Source: Oligoflexia bacterium
GTDB taxonomy: Bacteria; Bdellovibrionota; Bacteriovoracia; Bacteriovoracales; Bacteriovoracaceae
DNA length: 64,000 nucleotides
Reading direction: 5' to 3'
Assembly: GCA_015231955.1 (NCBI GenBank)
Contig: JADGAN010000022.1
Coordinates: forward strand, 1-64,000
Part shown: piece after piece, positions 44,648-53,076 of the stretch
Numbering within the stretch: position 1 is the first letter of the stretch
Layout of the letters: each line of letters starts with the position of its first letter
Notes under the pieces: model-generated
Told to the model about the DNA's origin: nothing
The model's input: only the letters and a program-made list of their open reading frames with translations
The model's database searches: none
Translations under genes and position numbers: made by a program

Positions 44648-45130
44648 TCACTTCTCCTCTTTTTTCTCCTCAAAGAAAACATCACGAAGCACCGGCGTAT
44701 CTAAACAAATGAGTGTTTCAGTCGACTGGATCTCCTCTAGCGACTGCAATTTTTCCGCTAGAAAGAGATGCATCTCTCGAATATTTTTTACTAGGATCTT
44801 TATAAAGAGACTATAAGGCCCTGTGGTATAATGGATCTCGATCACCTCTGAAAATTTTTGCAACCGCTTAAGCACCTTTTTATAGTCGCCAGCATTGGAT
44901 AGTTTAATCCCAATAAACGCCATCACCTCCATGCCTAACTTAGCATAATCGACCAAGAGCTTTGATCCCCGGATAATCCCCGCCTCCTTCATCTTATTGA
45001 TGCGCACATGGATGGTGCCCCCTGAAACAATCAACTCTTTGGCGATATCTTGGTAGGAGATGCGGGAATCGCCCATTAAGCGTGCCAGTATTGCCAGATC
45101 TAACTTATCAACTTCATAATTTTGCTCCAT
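44648..45130 (-). CDS. asnC: AsnC/Lrp-family transcription regulator
   Basis: A 160-aa regulator. The N-terminal winged helix-turn-helix (DLAILARLMGDSRISYQDIA, then SGGTIHVRINKMKEAGII) is followed by the RAM ligand-binding domain (VMAFIGIKLSNAGDYKKV). It diverges from asnA, as asnC does in E. coli, which supports AsnC over Lrp. The ATG at 45130 is preferred over an upstream TTG. The hdrC start lies 90 bases downstream in the same direction, so read-through into the operon is possible. Confidence 0.8.
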   Translation of the reverse strand: MEQNYEVDKLDLAILARLMGDSRISYQDIAKELIVSGGTIHVRINKMKEAGIIRGSKLLVDYAKLGMEVMAFIGIKLSNAGDYKKVLKRLQKFSEVIEIHYTTGPYSLFIKILVKNIREMHLFLAEKLQSLEEIQSTETLICLDTPVLRDVFFEEKKEEK

Positions 45131-45146
45131 GCCTGCCCTCGTCTTT

Positions 45147-45160
45147 TTAATGATTATCAA
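45147..45160. promoter_or_regulatory. FNR-like binding site upstream of asnC
   Basis: TTAAT-GATT-ATCAA differs from the FNR consensus TTGAT-N4-ATCAA at one position. It lies 17 bases upstream of the asnC start, where it could control asnC or asnA. In such AT-rich DNA a chance match is possible. Confidence 0.3.
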
Positions 45161-45303
45161 TTTTTAGCGCTATTTTTTTATACAATAATAAAAATAGCAT
45201 TATTTAATTATTATGTATTGATTTTTTTGCCGTTTAATTTATTATTACTCAAAAGGGCATAGTTGATCTAAAAGCTCTACTACCAACACCAAGGAGAAAA
45301 AAC

Positions 45304-46350
45304 ATGAGCGCAGTAGCACTACTAAAGAAACAGCAAAAACCTAGCGAAATACTAAGACAAGAGGGCGCGACCTTCTTCACCAAAAGCACCTTTGAAAAAG
45401 AGTTAAGTAAGGCCTTAGACCTTTGCAAGATATCGGCGCCTCTCTTTGTTGAGAGCAACTCCGGTTTTCAAGACGACTTAAACGGCATTGAAAAACCCAT
45501 TAGCTTTAAAGGCAAGGCGATTGGAGAGGGCCAGATTTACGAGATTGTCCACTCCCTGGCCAAGTGGAAACGATTTGCGCTGGCCCAGTATGAAGTAGCG
45601 GTCGGCAAAGGCATCGTTACCGATATGCGCGCCCTTCGTCCCGACGAAGAGGGGCTCGACTCCCTCCACTCCATGTATGTGGACCAGTGGGATTGGGAGA
45701 AGGTGATTACGGCGAGCGAACGTACCCTTGTTGGCCTTAGGGCCACCGTAGAAAAGATCTACAGCGCACTCAAAGCAACAGAGCAAGCGCTGGTGCAAAG
45801 CTACCCTGAGTATCACGCTTTTCTCCCTGAAACGATCCACTTCATTCACAGTGAAGAGCTATTACAACTCTACCCTTCCCTCTCTCGCAAAGAGCGTGAA
45901 GATAGCATCTGCAAACGCTATGGTGCCGTCTTTTTAATCGGCATCGGCGGTGAACTCCCCGATGGTACCATTCACGATGGGCGCGCTCCTGACTACGACG
46001 ACTGGTCAACTCCCACCGAAGCGGGCAAGCTAGGCCTAAACGGCGACATCATCATCTGGAACCCCATCTTGGAGCGCTCCTTTGAGATCTCCTCCATGGG
46101 TATTCGTGTGGATAAAGAGGCGCTCTTACGCCAGCTGGCCATTCGTGGAGTGGATAAACGCCAAGAGCTTCCCTGGCACCAACTGCTCCTCCAAGATAAA
46201 CTTCCACTCACCATGGGTGGAGGCATCGGCCAATCAAGAGTCGCCATGCTGCTGATGCAAAAAGCACACATTGGTGAAGTCCAAATCTCTGCCTGGCCAC
46301 CCAGCGAGCACGAAGAGTGTTCTCGCAAAGGCATCTACCTCCTCAAATAG
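45304..46350 (+). CDS. asnA: Aspartate-ammonia ligase (asparagine synthetase A)
   Basis: A 348-aa enzyme that makes asparagine from aspartate, ammonia and ATP. It belongs to the class II tRNA-synthetase-like AsnA family. The FFTKSTFEKEL and LVESNSGFQDDLNG start, ALRPDEEGLDSLHSMYVDQWDWE, and the C-terminal GGGIGQSRVAMLL motif all fit. It is slightly longer than the E. coli protein (330 aa). AAGGAG lies 7 bases before the ATG. It diverges from asnC. Confidence 0.96.
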   Translation: MSAVALLKKQQKPSEILRQEGATFFTKSTFEKELSKALDLCKISAPLFVESNSGFQDDLNGIEKPISFKGKAIGEGQIYEIVHSLAKWKRFALAQYEVAVGKGIVTDMRALRPDEEGLDSLHSMYVDQWDWEKVITASERTLVGLRATVEKIYSALKATEQALVQSYPEYHAFLPETIHFIHSEELLQLYPSLSRKEREDSICKRYGAVFLIGIGGELPDGTIHDGRAPDYDDWSTPTEAGKLGLNGDIIIWNPILERSFEISSMGIRVDKEALLRQLAIRGVDKRQELPWHQLLLQDKLPLTMGGGIGQSRVAMLLMQKAHIGEVQISAWPPSEHEECSRKGIYLLK

Positions 46351-46488
46351 TTAGTCGTTCGTCGCCAACAGCAGCTGGCGCCCTCTCGTCGATTTTCCTA
46401 ACTTTCACCGCAAATTTGGAAAAACTCCCATTTCTGTTTATACTTCTCCCTTCACTAGCAAATTATGCTTTTAAGGAGTTCCACTACC

Positions 46489-47112
46489 ATGAAAATCTTC
46501 CGCCTCGTACCGCTTTTGATTTTATTACAAGTGACCTTTGCCATGGGAAATGAGCAGGAGTGTACCCCTGCCTCCCCGTCAACACTAGAGCAGGTGGCAG
46601 GCCATATCACTCCTATTAAATCGTTTGGCGAAGTTGTTGATGGCGTCTATCGCGGCGGCCACATTGGCAACAAAAGTAACTATAGAATGCTCGCACACTT
46701 AGGGGTAGAGACGATTATCAACTTAGAGTACGACGTTAGCGACGATGCCGAGTCCTGTCGCAAATATAAAATAGATTGTCAAAAGTATGGGATCGTCTTG
46801 ATGAAAACCAGTGATCTCATCTTTTTTAACTACCAACGCTTACAAGGGGCCTTCAAGGCAGTCTTACAAGCGCGATCCTTGGGCAAAAAAGTCTACATCC
46901 ACTGTAAGGCAGGAGTCGATCGCACCGGGGCCCTCTCCTCCGCACTCATGATCCGTGAACGCGCCTGTGGAAAAAATTACAATCCAGAACAACTCTACAC
47001 CGAGATACGCGATACCCTAGACCACTACGGCTACCATCGTAACGCCTTCCCTTTCCTCTACCACAAAATCTTAAGCTGGACCAAGAAGATCCCCTCCTGG
47101 ATTTGCGCTTAA
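46489..47112 (+). CDS. Exported tyrosine or dual-specificity phosphatase
   Basis: A 207-aa protein with a signal peptide (MKIFRLVPLLILLQ to FAMG). The P-loop HCKAGVDRTG has the nucleophile Cys C139 and the Arg R145, and upstream residues VYRGGHIG and LGVETIINLEYD fit DSP/Siw14-like tyrosine phosphatases. The general-acid Asp is probably in the DVSDDAE or KTSDL segment. Exported phosphatases of this kind are often effectors or phosphoinositide phosphatases. AAGGAG lies 10 bases before the ATG at 46489. Confidence 0.85.
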   Translation: MKIFRLVPLLILLQVTFAMGNEQECTPASPSTLEQVAGHITPIKSFGEVVDGVYRGGHIGNKSNYRMLAHLGVETIINLEYDVSDDAESCRKYKIDCQKYGIVLMKTSDLIFFNYQRLQGAFKAVLQARSLGKKVYIHCKAGVDRTGALSSALMIRERACGKNYNPEQLYTEIRDTLDHYGYHRNAFPFLYHKILSWTKKIPSWICA

Positions 47113-47451
47113 GTATGCACAAGGACCAGAGTAATATTATGAGAAAGAAGATTCTTGTATTGACCTTAGTAAAAATTCGATCAAAACACCCAAGTATAGC
47201 ACTTCCGATCGTGCACGCATGTAGGCGTGTGCCGATTTTCGTTTTTCACTAGAAAGCAACTAAGTGATGAAAGAAAATAAATAGTAAATACCTAAGCAAT
47301 TTGAATTTTTTTCCATGCTATCAAAAAAAACACCTCAGGATAAAATAATTCCCAGTTCTACCAGTGCACGGCCCTCTGCTAAAATAATAAAGAGAGGAAA
47401 AGCTTTGCTCTCTTAACTATTAACCCTTGCCATTTGATCAATAGGCCTAAA
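47113..47451. other. Intergenic region upstream of the prepilin cluster
   Basis: No gene is seen. A weak stem near 47212-47232 (CACGC with GCGTG) is followed by T-rich sequence and could end transcription from the phosphatase gene. The rest is AT-rich and should hold the promoter of the prepilin operon. Confidence 0.4.
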
Positions 47452-48450
47452 ATGTACTCTATCCGATTATTAATGAAGTTAAACAACACTGGGATATCAC
47501 TCATTCAAATCTCCATTTTTGCCACCATCCTTGCAGGTTTGGCCCTGGTCGGAATGAGAGTAGCGAACACCCAAAACACTGTCATCCAAAAGTTCTATAT
47601 CAATTTTGATGTTAAACAATTTATGGATGCCTATGAGGCCCACTTCTCTAATCGAATACATTGTGCCAAAACCCTTAAAAACATCGTGGCCGCTTCCGCC
47701 TCCAGCGCTGGAACCAGCTTTACTCAAATCCGCTTCGAAGATTACATCACTCCTGGAGGCAGAGTGGTTTTTGATACTGCGAGTGCTATTAACAATCGCA
47801 CTTTTGGGAAAGTTGAAGTTACCAGTTTAAGCTTAAGAAAGAGTACCACCTCCGGAAAAGTACAAGTCATTTTCCAATATCGTTATAAGCTCGATGGAGT
47901 GACTAAGACCGACACTCAGGCCATTCTACTCAATGCAAGTTTAGATGGTTTAAATCGGGTACAAGAGTGTTATCACGATGAAGAAAGCTATGAAGCTGGG
48001 GCCTGCACCATCTTCAATGGAGGCGTCCCCGGGAGCTTCAATGCTACCAATGGGACGTGTGAGAAAGCTTTCTTCCCCGACAAAACTATTATTGGTTTTT
48101 TTCAAAGCAGCTGCCCTCCTGGGTGGCAAGTGGCCTCTGCCGCCAACATAGGTGGTACTGTCGATGTCAGAGGAAAGTTTATTCTTGGGGCCAATAGCAG
48201 CTTGGCCGGCATCGGAACCACTGCAGCAGCTTTTGTCGCCAGACACAATGACCATCTATTCACTACGTACGCTAATAGCTGCAATCGAAGCTACAACTCG
48301 GACGTTGCCACTCACAACTTTTGTGTGAAACCTTCAAATCTGTTTACCTCTGCGGCCACCCTGCTAAATAACTTCGGAAGCGCTACTCCAATTGGGGATA
48401 ATCGTCCCATCAATATTGCACTTACATTTTGCATCCGAAAATGGAGATAG
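47452..48450 (+). CDS. Prepilin-like protein with tail-collar-like C-terminus (1 of 3)
   Basis: A 332-aa protein. A short leader ends at Gly 14, then ISLIQ and a hydrophobic helix follow. The usual Glu at +5 is Gln here, as at the tip subunit GspK and similar minor pseudopilins, which also lack it. The region after about 190 has CPPGWQVA, VDVRGKFILG, a His-containing segment and the end DNRPINIALTFCIRK, which matches the layout of phage tail collar domains. I chose ATG at 47452 with AGG upstream. It leads a compact run of three related genes. Confidence 0.8.
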   Translation: MYSIRLLMKLNNTGISLIQISIFATILAGLALVGMRVANTQNTVIQKFYINFDVKQFMDAYEAHFSNRIHCAKTLKNIVAASASSAGTSFTQIRFEDYITPGGRVVFDTASAINNRTFGKVEVTSLSLRKSTTSGKVQVIFQYRYKLDGVTKTDTQAILLNASLDGLNRVQECYHDEESYEAGACTIFNGGVPGSFNATNGTCEKAFFPDKTIIGFFQSSCPPGWQVASAANIGGTVDVRGKFILGANSSLAGIGTTAAAFVARHNDHLFTTYANSCNRSYNSDVATHNFCVKPSNLFTSAATLLNNFGSATPIGDNRPINIALTFCIRKWR

Positions 48451-48497
48451 GAGAAGAGGAAACACAACACTTGAAACATACACCAAGGAAAAGTATC

Positions 48498-49535
48498 ATG
48501 CCCAATCAAAGGCCTCACAATCAAACGCACTTCTCCCTAGTCTTCGGCTTTTCTTTATTAGAAGTGATGGTGGCCGTAGCACTCATCTCCGGTTTAACCC
48601 TTTTTGCCACCCGAATCTCCTATAACCAAAGCGGATCCACCCAAAGAGTCTATGCCCACGATGATATCTTGCACTTTCTGGAGACCTACTCCTTTCATTT
48701 ATCTGATCAAGGTAACTGTACTAAAACTTTACAAACTTTACGTTTTAGAAATAGTCCAGTAAGCGACCATTCGAAGAACATTCCTGCTATTAAAGACGCT
48801 GCAGGAGCAACTGTATTTACTCCAGGAAGCTCTACGTTTGGTAGAGTAACTGTTACAGGAATGACCATCACCGTAGACACTCCATCCATTGAAGCTATTG
48901 AACAAAGGGCCACTGTTCAAGTATCTTTTTCCTATACTAAAAACGGACAAACTCAAAGCTACCTCCACTCCTTTAGTAGTATTTATGTAATCCTTGAAGA
49001 TGATCCTCTCGATGCTCTAACTGGCCCTAGTAGCTGGAAACAAGTGAAAAGATGCTATGGACTTAAAGAACGTTACGCTAGTGGGGTGTGTAGCTCTATT
49101 GGTGGAGTGTACCAATTAAGCGATGGAGCGTGTACGGAGGCCTTCATCCCCTCCAAAACAGTGGCCGCCTTTTACTTAGCTAACTGCCCGACAGGATGGT
49201 CGCTTGCTGATAATTCTCCAGGCCGCACAGACATCCGTGGAAGATTTATGCGCGCACTGAATAGCGGTCTTAGCATTGATCCGGATGGAGCACGTACTGA
49301 GGGAAGTTTTCAGGACTTTCAAGTAGGAAGTCATCAGCATAGTGTGACGAGTTTATACAACACTCACAACTGCGGTGCAGGAAGCGATACAGGCAGCGTC
49401 TCCCCCTATACCACTTATTGCAAACAAAATCAGGGTAGCACGATGAAGTACTTTTCTACTTTTAATACCACTAGTAGCCCTACTGCAGAAATGCGACCAT
49501 CAAATATTGCACTTACTATTTGTATCAAGGATTGA
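48498..49535 (+). CDS. Prepilin with tail-collar-like C-terminus (2 of 3)
   Basis: A 345-aa protein. A 17-residue leader ends in Gly, then FSLLE with the canonical Glu at +5 and a 20-residue helix. The C-terminal half has CPTGWSLAD, TDIRGRFMRALN, a QVGSHQHSV segment and the end EMRPSNIALTICIK, the tail collar pattern. AAGGAA precedes ATG 48498; an in-frame TTG upstream is unlikely. Secretion would use a type IV prepilin peptidase, which is not in the window. Confidence 0.88.
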   Translation: MPNQRPHNQTHFSLVFGFSLLEVMVAVALISGLTLFATRISYNQSGSTQRVYAHDDILHFLETYSFHLSDQGNCTKTLQTLRFRNSPVSDHSKNIPAIKDAAGATVFTPGSSTFGRVTVTGMTITVDTPSIEAIEQRATVQVSFSYTKNGQTQSYLHSFSSIYVILEDDPLDALTGPSSWKQVKRCYGLKERYASGVCSSIGGVYQLSDGACTEAFIPSKTVAAFYLANCPTGWSLADNSPGRTDIRGRFMRALNSGLSIDPDGARTEGSFQDFQVGSHQHSVTSLYNTHNCGAGSDTGSVSPYTTYCKQNQGSTMKYFSTFNTTSSPTAEMRPSNIALTICIKD

Positions 49536-49540
49536 TAATA

Positions 49541-50542
49541 ATGAATCAGACAAAGAATGGCCTAGGTTTCTCACTCTTAGAACTAATGGCCTCCATTGGC
49601 ATTGGAGGACTCCTAAGCATCATTATCCTCCACCTAAGCTCATCACAAAGCAAGTTGTTCTCTCAAAGTGATGCCACTCTTGATATCTCTCTTTTTATCA
49701 AAACATACTCACGCCATTTTGCTAGTCCCAGCAATTGTTTAGCAACACTCTCGGGACTAATTCCTACATCGAGTGGTACAACTATCCCGGTAATCAAACA
49801 AGATGGAGGAGCTACCATTTTTACCCCTAGCACTTCTCATAATGCCGCCTCCTACTTTGGCAAAGTAAGCGTTGAAAGCATTGCTCTTAAAAGTTCAAGC
49901 GCACTAGTGCCTAGAACACCACAGACAGTCAATATTGCTGTTAAATTCTATTATGCTGTAAATGGACAGGCCCAAAGCTATCAACGATCTTTTCCCATTT
50001 CTGTGATATTAAATGAAAGTTCGCAAGTGATTAATTGCCAGGATGATGCCTCCCTCTATGCACGCGATATCTGCTCGCAAGCAGGAGCAACGATGAACCT
50101 TGCCTATACTTCATGTTCCGGGCCCAAGCTCAATCCTCCTAGCGGAACCATTGCCAGCTTTAATCAGTCCAATTGTCCTCCTGGCTGGATCATCGCTAAT
50201 GGGAGTGGTTCTCCCCCCACTACCCCCAATTTGCATGGTCGGTATATCCGTGGACGCAATACTACATCTTTTACACCATTAACTAATCGCGATCCTCAAG
50301 GCGATCGCCCCATAGGAAATTTACAAAGTTACAGCATTGGCCAGCATACCCATGCAGTAAATGCTTATCGTAACAATTGTGGCTTTCACGATGATGACGA
50401 TCCAGATGGCTCTAATAATGGTAACGTATGTAGACGAGACTCAATAATAAACAATTACAGCCCTGCTGTTAACTTCAATACTAACTCCACCAATGAAAGT
50501 ATTCCAGTAAGCATTATACTTCTGTTTTGCATGAAACAATAG
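49541..50542 (+). CDS. Prepilin with tail-collar-like C-terminus (3 of 3)
   Basis: A 333-aa protein. The leader is 9 residues, then G/FSLLE, the canonical cleavage site, and a hydrophobic helix. The C-terminal part has SNCPPGWIIANGSG, LHGRYIRGRN, SIGQHTHAV and a final ISIILLFCMKQ-like strand. A 5-base gap to the previous gene and AAGGAT upstream indicate co-translation. The last strand lacks the R-P-x-N of copies 1 and 2. Confidence 0.85.
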   Translation: MNQTKNGLGFSLLELMASIGIGGLLSIIILHLSSSQSKLFSQSDATLDISLFIKTYSRHFASPSNCLATLSGLIPTSSGTTIPVIKQDGGATIFTPSTSHNAASYFGKVSVESIALKSSSALVPRTPQTVNIAVKFYYAVNGQAQSYQRSFPISVILNESSQVINCQDDASLYARDICSQAGATMNLAYTSCSGPKLNPPSGTIASFNQSNCPPGWIIANGSGSPPTTPNLHGRYIRGRNTTSFTPLTNRDPQGDRPIGNLQSYSIGQHTHAVNAYRNNCGFHDDDDPDGSNNGNVCRRDSIINNYSPAVNFNTNSTNESIPVSIILLFCMKQ

Positions 50543-50556
50543 CTTTAATGTCATTT

Positions 50557-50572
50557 GAGTGCCATGCACTTG
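50557..50572 (+). repeat. Dispersed 16-mer, copy A
   Basis: GAGTGCCATGCACTTG occurs identically here and at 51995-52010. It is 14 bases after the stop of the third prepilin gene, and the flanking TGGCAC at 50578-50583 lets AGTGCCA pair as a hairpin. Confidence 0.6.
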
Positions 50573-50790
50573 TGGTGTGGCACTTTGGGTGCTCTGGGGA
50601 TTGGTGACAGTTTTCGATGGGGAGTTCAGATTCAAACTGGGTCGGTATAGGTGCATGGTACGCTGAGGGAGTTCTTTAAATTAGTTGACATCTTTGTCAG
50701 TAGTTGTGTTCCGGTTTGGGCCGGAGCAGCTGGTCTGCAGTTTGCACCTGAGGCGGTAGATAGGACTTCAAAGACAGAGGGATTTTCAAA

Positions 50791-51759
50791 ATGATCATGA
50801 AAAATATCAATTGGAATTGGATTTACTATTTTTATGAGGTGGCCAGGTACTCTTCGATGACCGATGCATCGAGGGTAATGGGTATTTCTTTATCAACTAT
50901 TAGTGAGCAAATAAGTCACTTGGAAAAAGAGCTTAACGTCAAACTCTTTCATCGTTCCATAAGAAAATTGGATTTAACCAGGGAGGGGCAGGCGCTATAT
51001 ACAATAGTAAAAGAGATGTTTAAGTATGGACCAATGATTGTAAAAAATCTCTCTCCAGATATGATTGGAGGAAATCAGATCAAGATTGGAGTGCAAGAGG
51101 GGATTGCCACTGAATACAGCAGCAGTTTGTTTTATGATTATTGGGATAAGTACATTGCCTATGGAACTGTGGGCGTTGAGCGCATCTCTATGTTAGAGGA
51201 ACTTGTGCGTAATATTTTAAAGGGAAAATTAGAGTGGGGAATTGCCTGTGAAGTGACGGATCATGAAAAAATTGCCCTTAAGAAAGTTGCGACAGAAGAG
51301 GTGCAGTTTTGCTGTTCAAAAAATATCTATGATGCTTTCAAAGATAAGAAAGATATCATCAAGTACATACCCTTTATCAGTAATTCCTGGGATCATGCAC
51401 TTAACGAAAAAGTGTCTAACCATTTAGCACTCCTTCGTTGCACTCCTAATGAATATATAGAAATTGATCAAAGAGATCTCGTGTTGGATTTAATTAGAAA
51501 TGATCGCTGTGTCTCTGTCTTTACCAAGCAAACGATAAAAAAGCTCAGCACTACTGCTGCGGTTAAAGGCTTCTCGATGGATAAAGCAATTTTTATGGAC
51601 TTCTATCTTTTATGGGATAAAGAACGCAGTAAAAGCTTATCCATAAAAAAGTTATTAGAACTCTGTGAACCGTGTTTGGTTGATAAAGGCCACGACTCGT
51701 TTTTGCAATTAAAGGTAGTCGATATTCCTAAAGAGCTCTTAATAAGTCCCCTTTTTTAA
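50791..51759 (+). CDS. LysR-family transcription regulator
   Basis: A 322-aa regulator. The N-terminal helix-turn-helix (FYEVARYSSMTDASRVMGISLSTISEQISHLE) is followed by LFHRSIRKLDLTREG, typical of NhaR-like LysR proteins. The C-terminal part is a two-lobed effector domain. AGAGGG lies upstream of the ATG. No neighbour reveals its target, although it follows the prepilin cluster in the same direction. Confidence 0.88.
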   Translation: MIMKNINWNWIYYFYEVARYSSMTDASRVMGISLSTISEQISHLEKELNVKLFHRSIRKLDLTREGQALYTIVKEMFKYGPMIVKNLSPDMIGGNQIKIGVQEGIATEYSSSLFYDYWDKYIAYGTVGVERISMLEELVRNILKGKLEWGIACEVTDHEKIALKKVATEEVQFCCSKNIYDAFKDKKDIIKYIPFISNSWDHALNEKVSNHLALLRCTPNEYIEIDQRDLVLDLIRNDRCVSVFTKQTIKKLSTTAAVKGFSMDKAIFMDFYLLWDKERSKSLSIKKLLELCEPCLVDKGHDSFLQLKVVDIPKELLISPLF

Positions 51760-51766
51760 ATTTTTT

Positions 51767-52039
51767 TTGCATTATTATAGCTCAAACAGTCTGTTACATC
51801 CTACTGAAAATCCTTCCCGTATTTCGGCAGACTATTCTTATATACTTCCACTCCCCACTGATCACATCTATCCCTTTGCATGGGGAGGAGAGAATTCTCT
51901 TGCAGAAGAGGTACAACGGTTCAAAAAGAGCTTGATCAATACTTTTTGGCCAAGCAAGCAAGGAAGATGGTCTGGCCACTATCCCGTGGAGTTCGAGTGC
52001 CATGCACTTGCAGAGCATTCGGGGGGGTTTTGTGATTAG
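51767..52039 (+). pseudogene. Possible gene remnant
   Basis: A 90-codon frame with no ATG start (TTG) and no clear ribosome site. Its sequence is protein-like in the middle (PLPTDHIYPFAWGGEN, LAEEVQRFKKSL) and overlaps the dispersed 16-mer. It ends near a G7 run at about 52021. A decayed gene is the simplest reading. Confidence 0.25.
51995..52010 (+). repeat. Dispersed 16-mer, copy B
   Basis: This is the same 16 bases as copy A at 50557-50572. The inverted core AGTGCCATGCAC also occurs once at 3113-3124. The three positions are outside supported genes. Confidence 0.6.
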
Positions 52040-52277
52040 CGTAAGCCGAAGTGTTAGGGTTAACGGCGCTTGCTTGCATGGAGGATGGTTGTGGACAACT
52101 ATAACGAGATGGAAAGTTCGTCAGAGGGCCATTCTAGTTAGAGAATGACTAAGCATTATAATAGCAACCTTTACTTTATGATAAAGAGCATGTTACCCCA
52201 CTCAATCAAGAAGGGCCTTTATAGGATACATAGCTAATAATTCCTTTAAAATTTACTTTTTCTAAGGAGATTTAAAA
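52040..52277. other. Intergenic region before the exported protein
   Basis: No gene is seen. A short hairpin (CATTCT at about 52128 with AGAATG) is present. AAGGAG precedes the next ATG. Confidence 0.35.
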
Positions 52278-52973
52278 ATGAACACTATCATGAAATACAT
52301 TATGTTCTTTGCGTTCTTAACAATGTCTTTTGGATCATATGCTGTGGTATCAGTAAGGGTGGTGGATAATGCCGCTGCAAAAGATCTCATGGGAGTAAGA
52401 CCAGTGCAGTTAAGCCCAGGTGATTTAGCAACCAAAAGCTTAGATGAACTAAAAGATATGTGTTTGAATCCGCAAAGGTATAATTTGCAATCACCTCTTT
52501 TCAAGCTAGAAGTAACTGGAGTTGTTACTTGGTCTAAATGGATTAAGCATGTAAATGCAGTCTATTTAATTGAAAACCAAGACATGAATACCACTGGATC
52601 CTTTACAAAAAATGGACGGATGCTTGATGGAAGTGAGTGGAAAATCAGCGACGGTGAGCTGACGGATGTGAGTCAATCAAACGCTGCATGCTTTGTTGAA
52701 GGAGAGTGTGTGGCCTATGTCAAACACATCTATACCAGAGATTTAGTAAAGAAGGTAACCTCTTGTGAAGATATCGCTAAGTCATCAAGTGTTGAGCAAC
52801 TTTACGGCGTTACGCTAGAAAGCTTGTTTGATATAACAAGTATCGTTCCAGTATTTAATGCCGAAGATGTTACTCCACTTGGTTTTAGCGACACCGTAGG
52901 GGAAACCTATCCTGCCGCTTGTCCAAAAGCAGAAAAACCAGCTGGACTTGAGCTCTGCAAAGCAAGCCTTTAA
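52278..52973 (+). CDS. Exported orphan protein
   Basis: A 231-aa protein with a signal peptide (MKYIMFFAFLTMSFGSYA). Seven or so Cys residues are spread through it (DMCLNP, CFVEGEC, SCEDI, ACPKAE, LCKAS) and may form disulfides. AAGGAG lies 8 bases before the ATG. No domain is recognised. The next gene, 103 bases on, encodes the exported TGase-elicitor-like protein, and the pair may be co-expressed. Confidence 0.65.
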   Translation: MNTIMKYIMFFAFLTMSFGSYAVVSVRVVDNAAAKDLMGVRPVQLSPGDLATKSLDELKDMCLNPQRYNLQSPLFKLEVTGVVTWSKWIKHVNAVYLIENQDMNTTGSFTKNGRMLDGSEWKISDGELTDVSQSNAACFVEGECVAYVKHIYTRDLVKKVTSCEDIAKSSSVEQLYGVTLESLFDITSIVPVFNAEDVTPLGFSDTVGETYPAACPKAEKPAGLELCKASL

Positions 52974-53076
52974 ACGCTATTCCTTAAACTAATACTAATA
53001 AATGAGTAGCTGTGTTTCGTATAAAGGCCCCGATTTTTCTTAAGCTACTTAAATTAGAATAATAGAGGATGCTGTT

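Noticed and set aside
47212-47232. Possible terminator after the tyrosine phosphatase gene
   Set aside because: The stem is only about 5 bp with an interrupted T-run; I list it only as a weak note within the gap.
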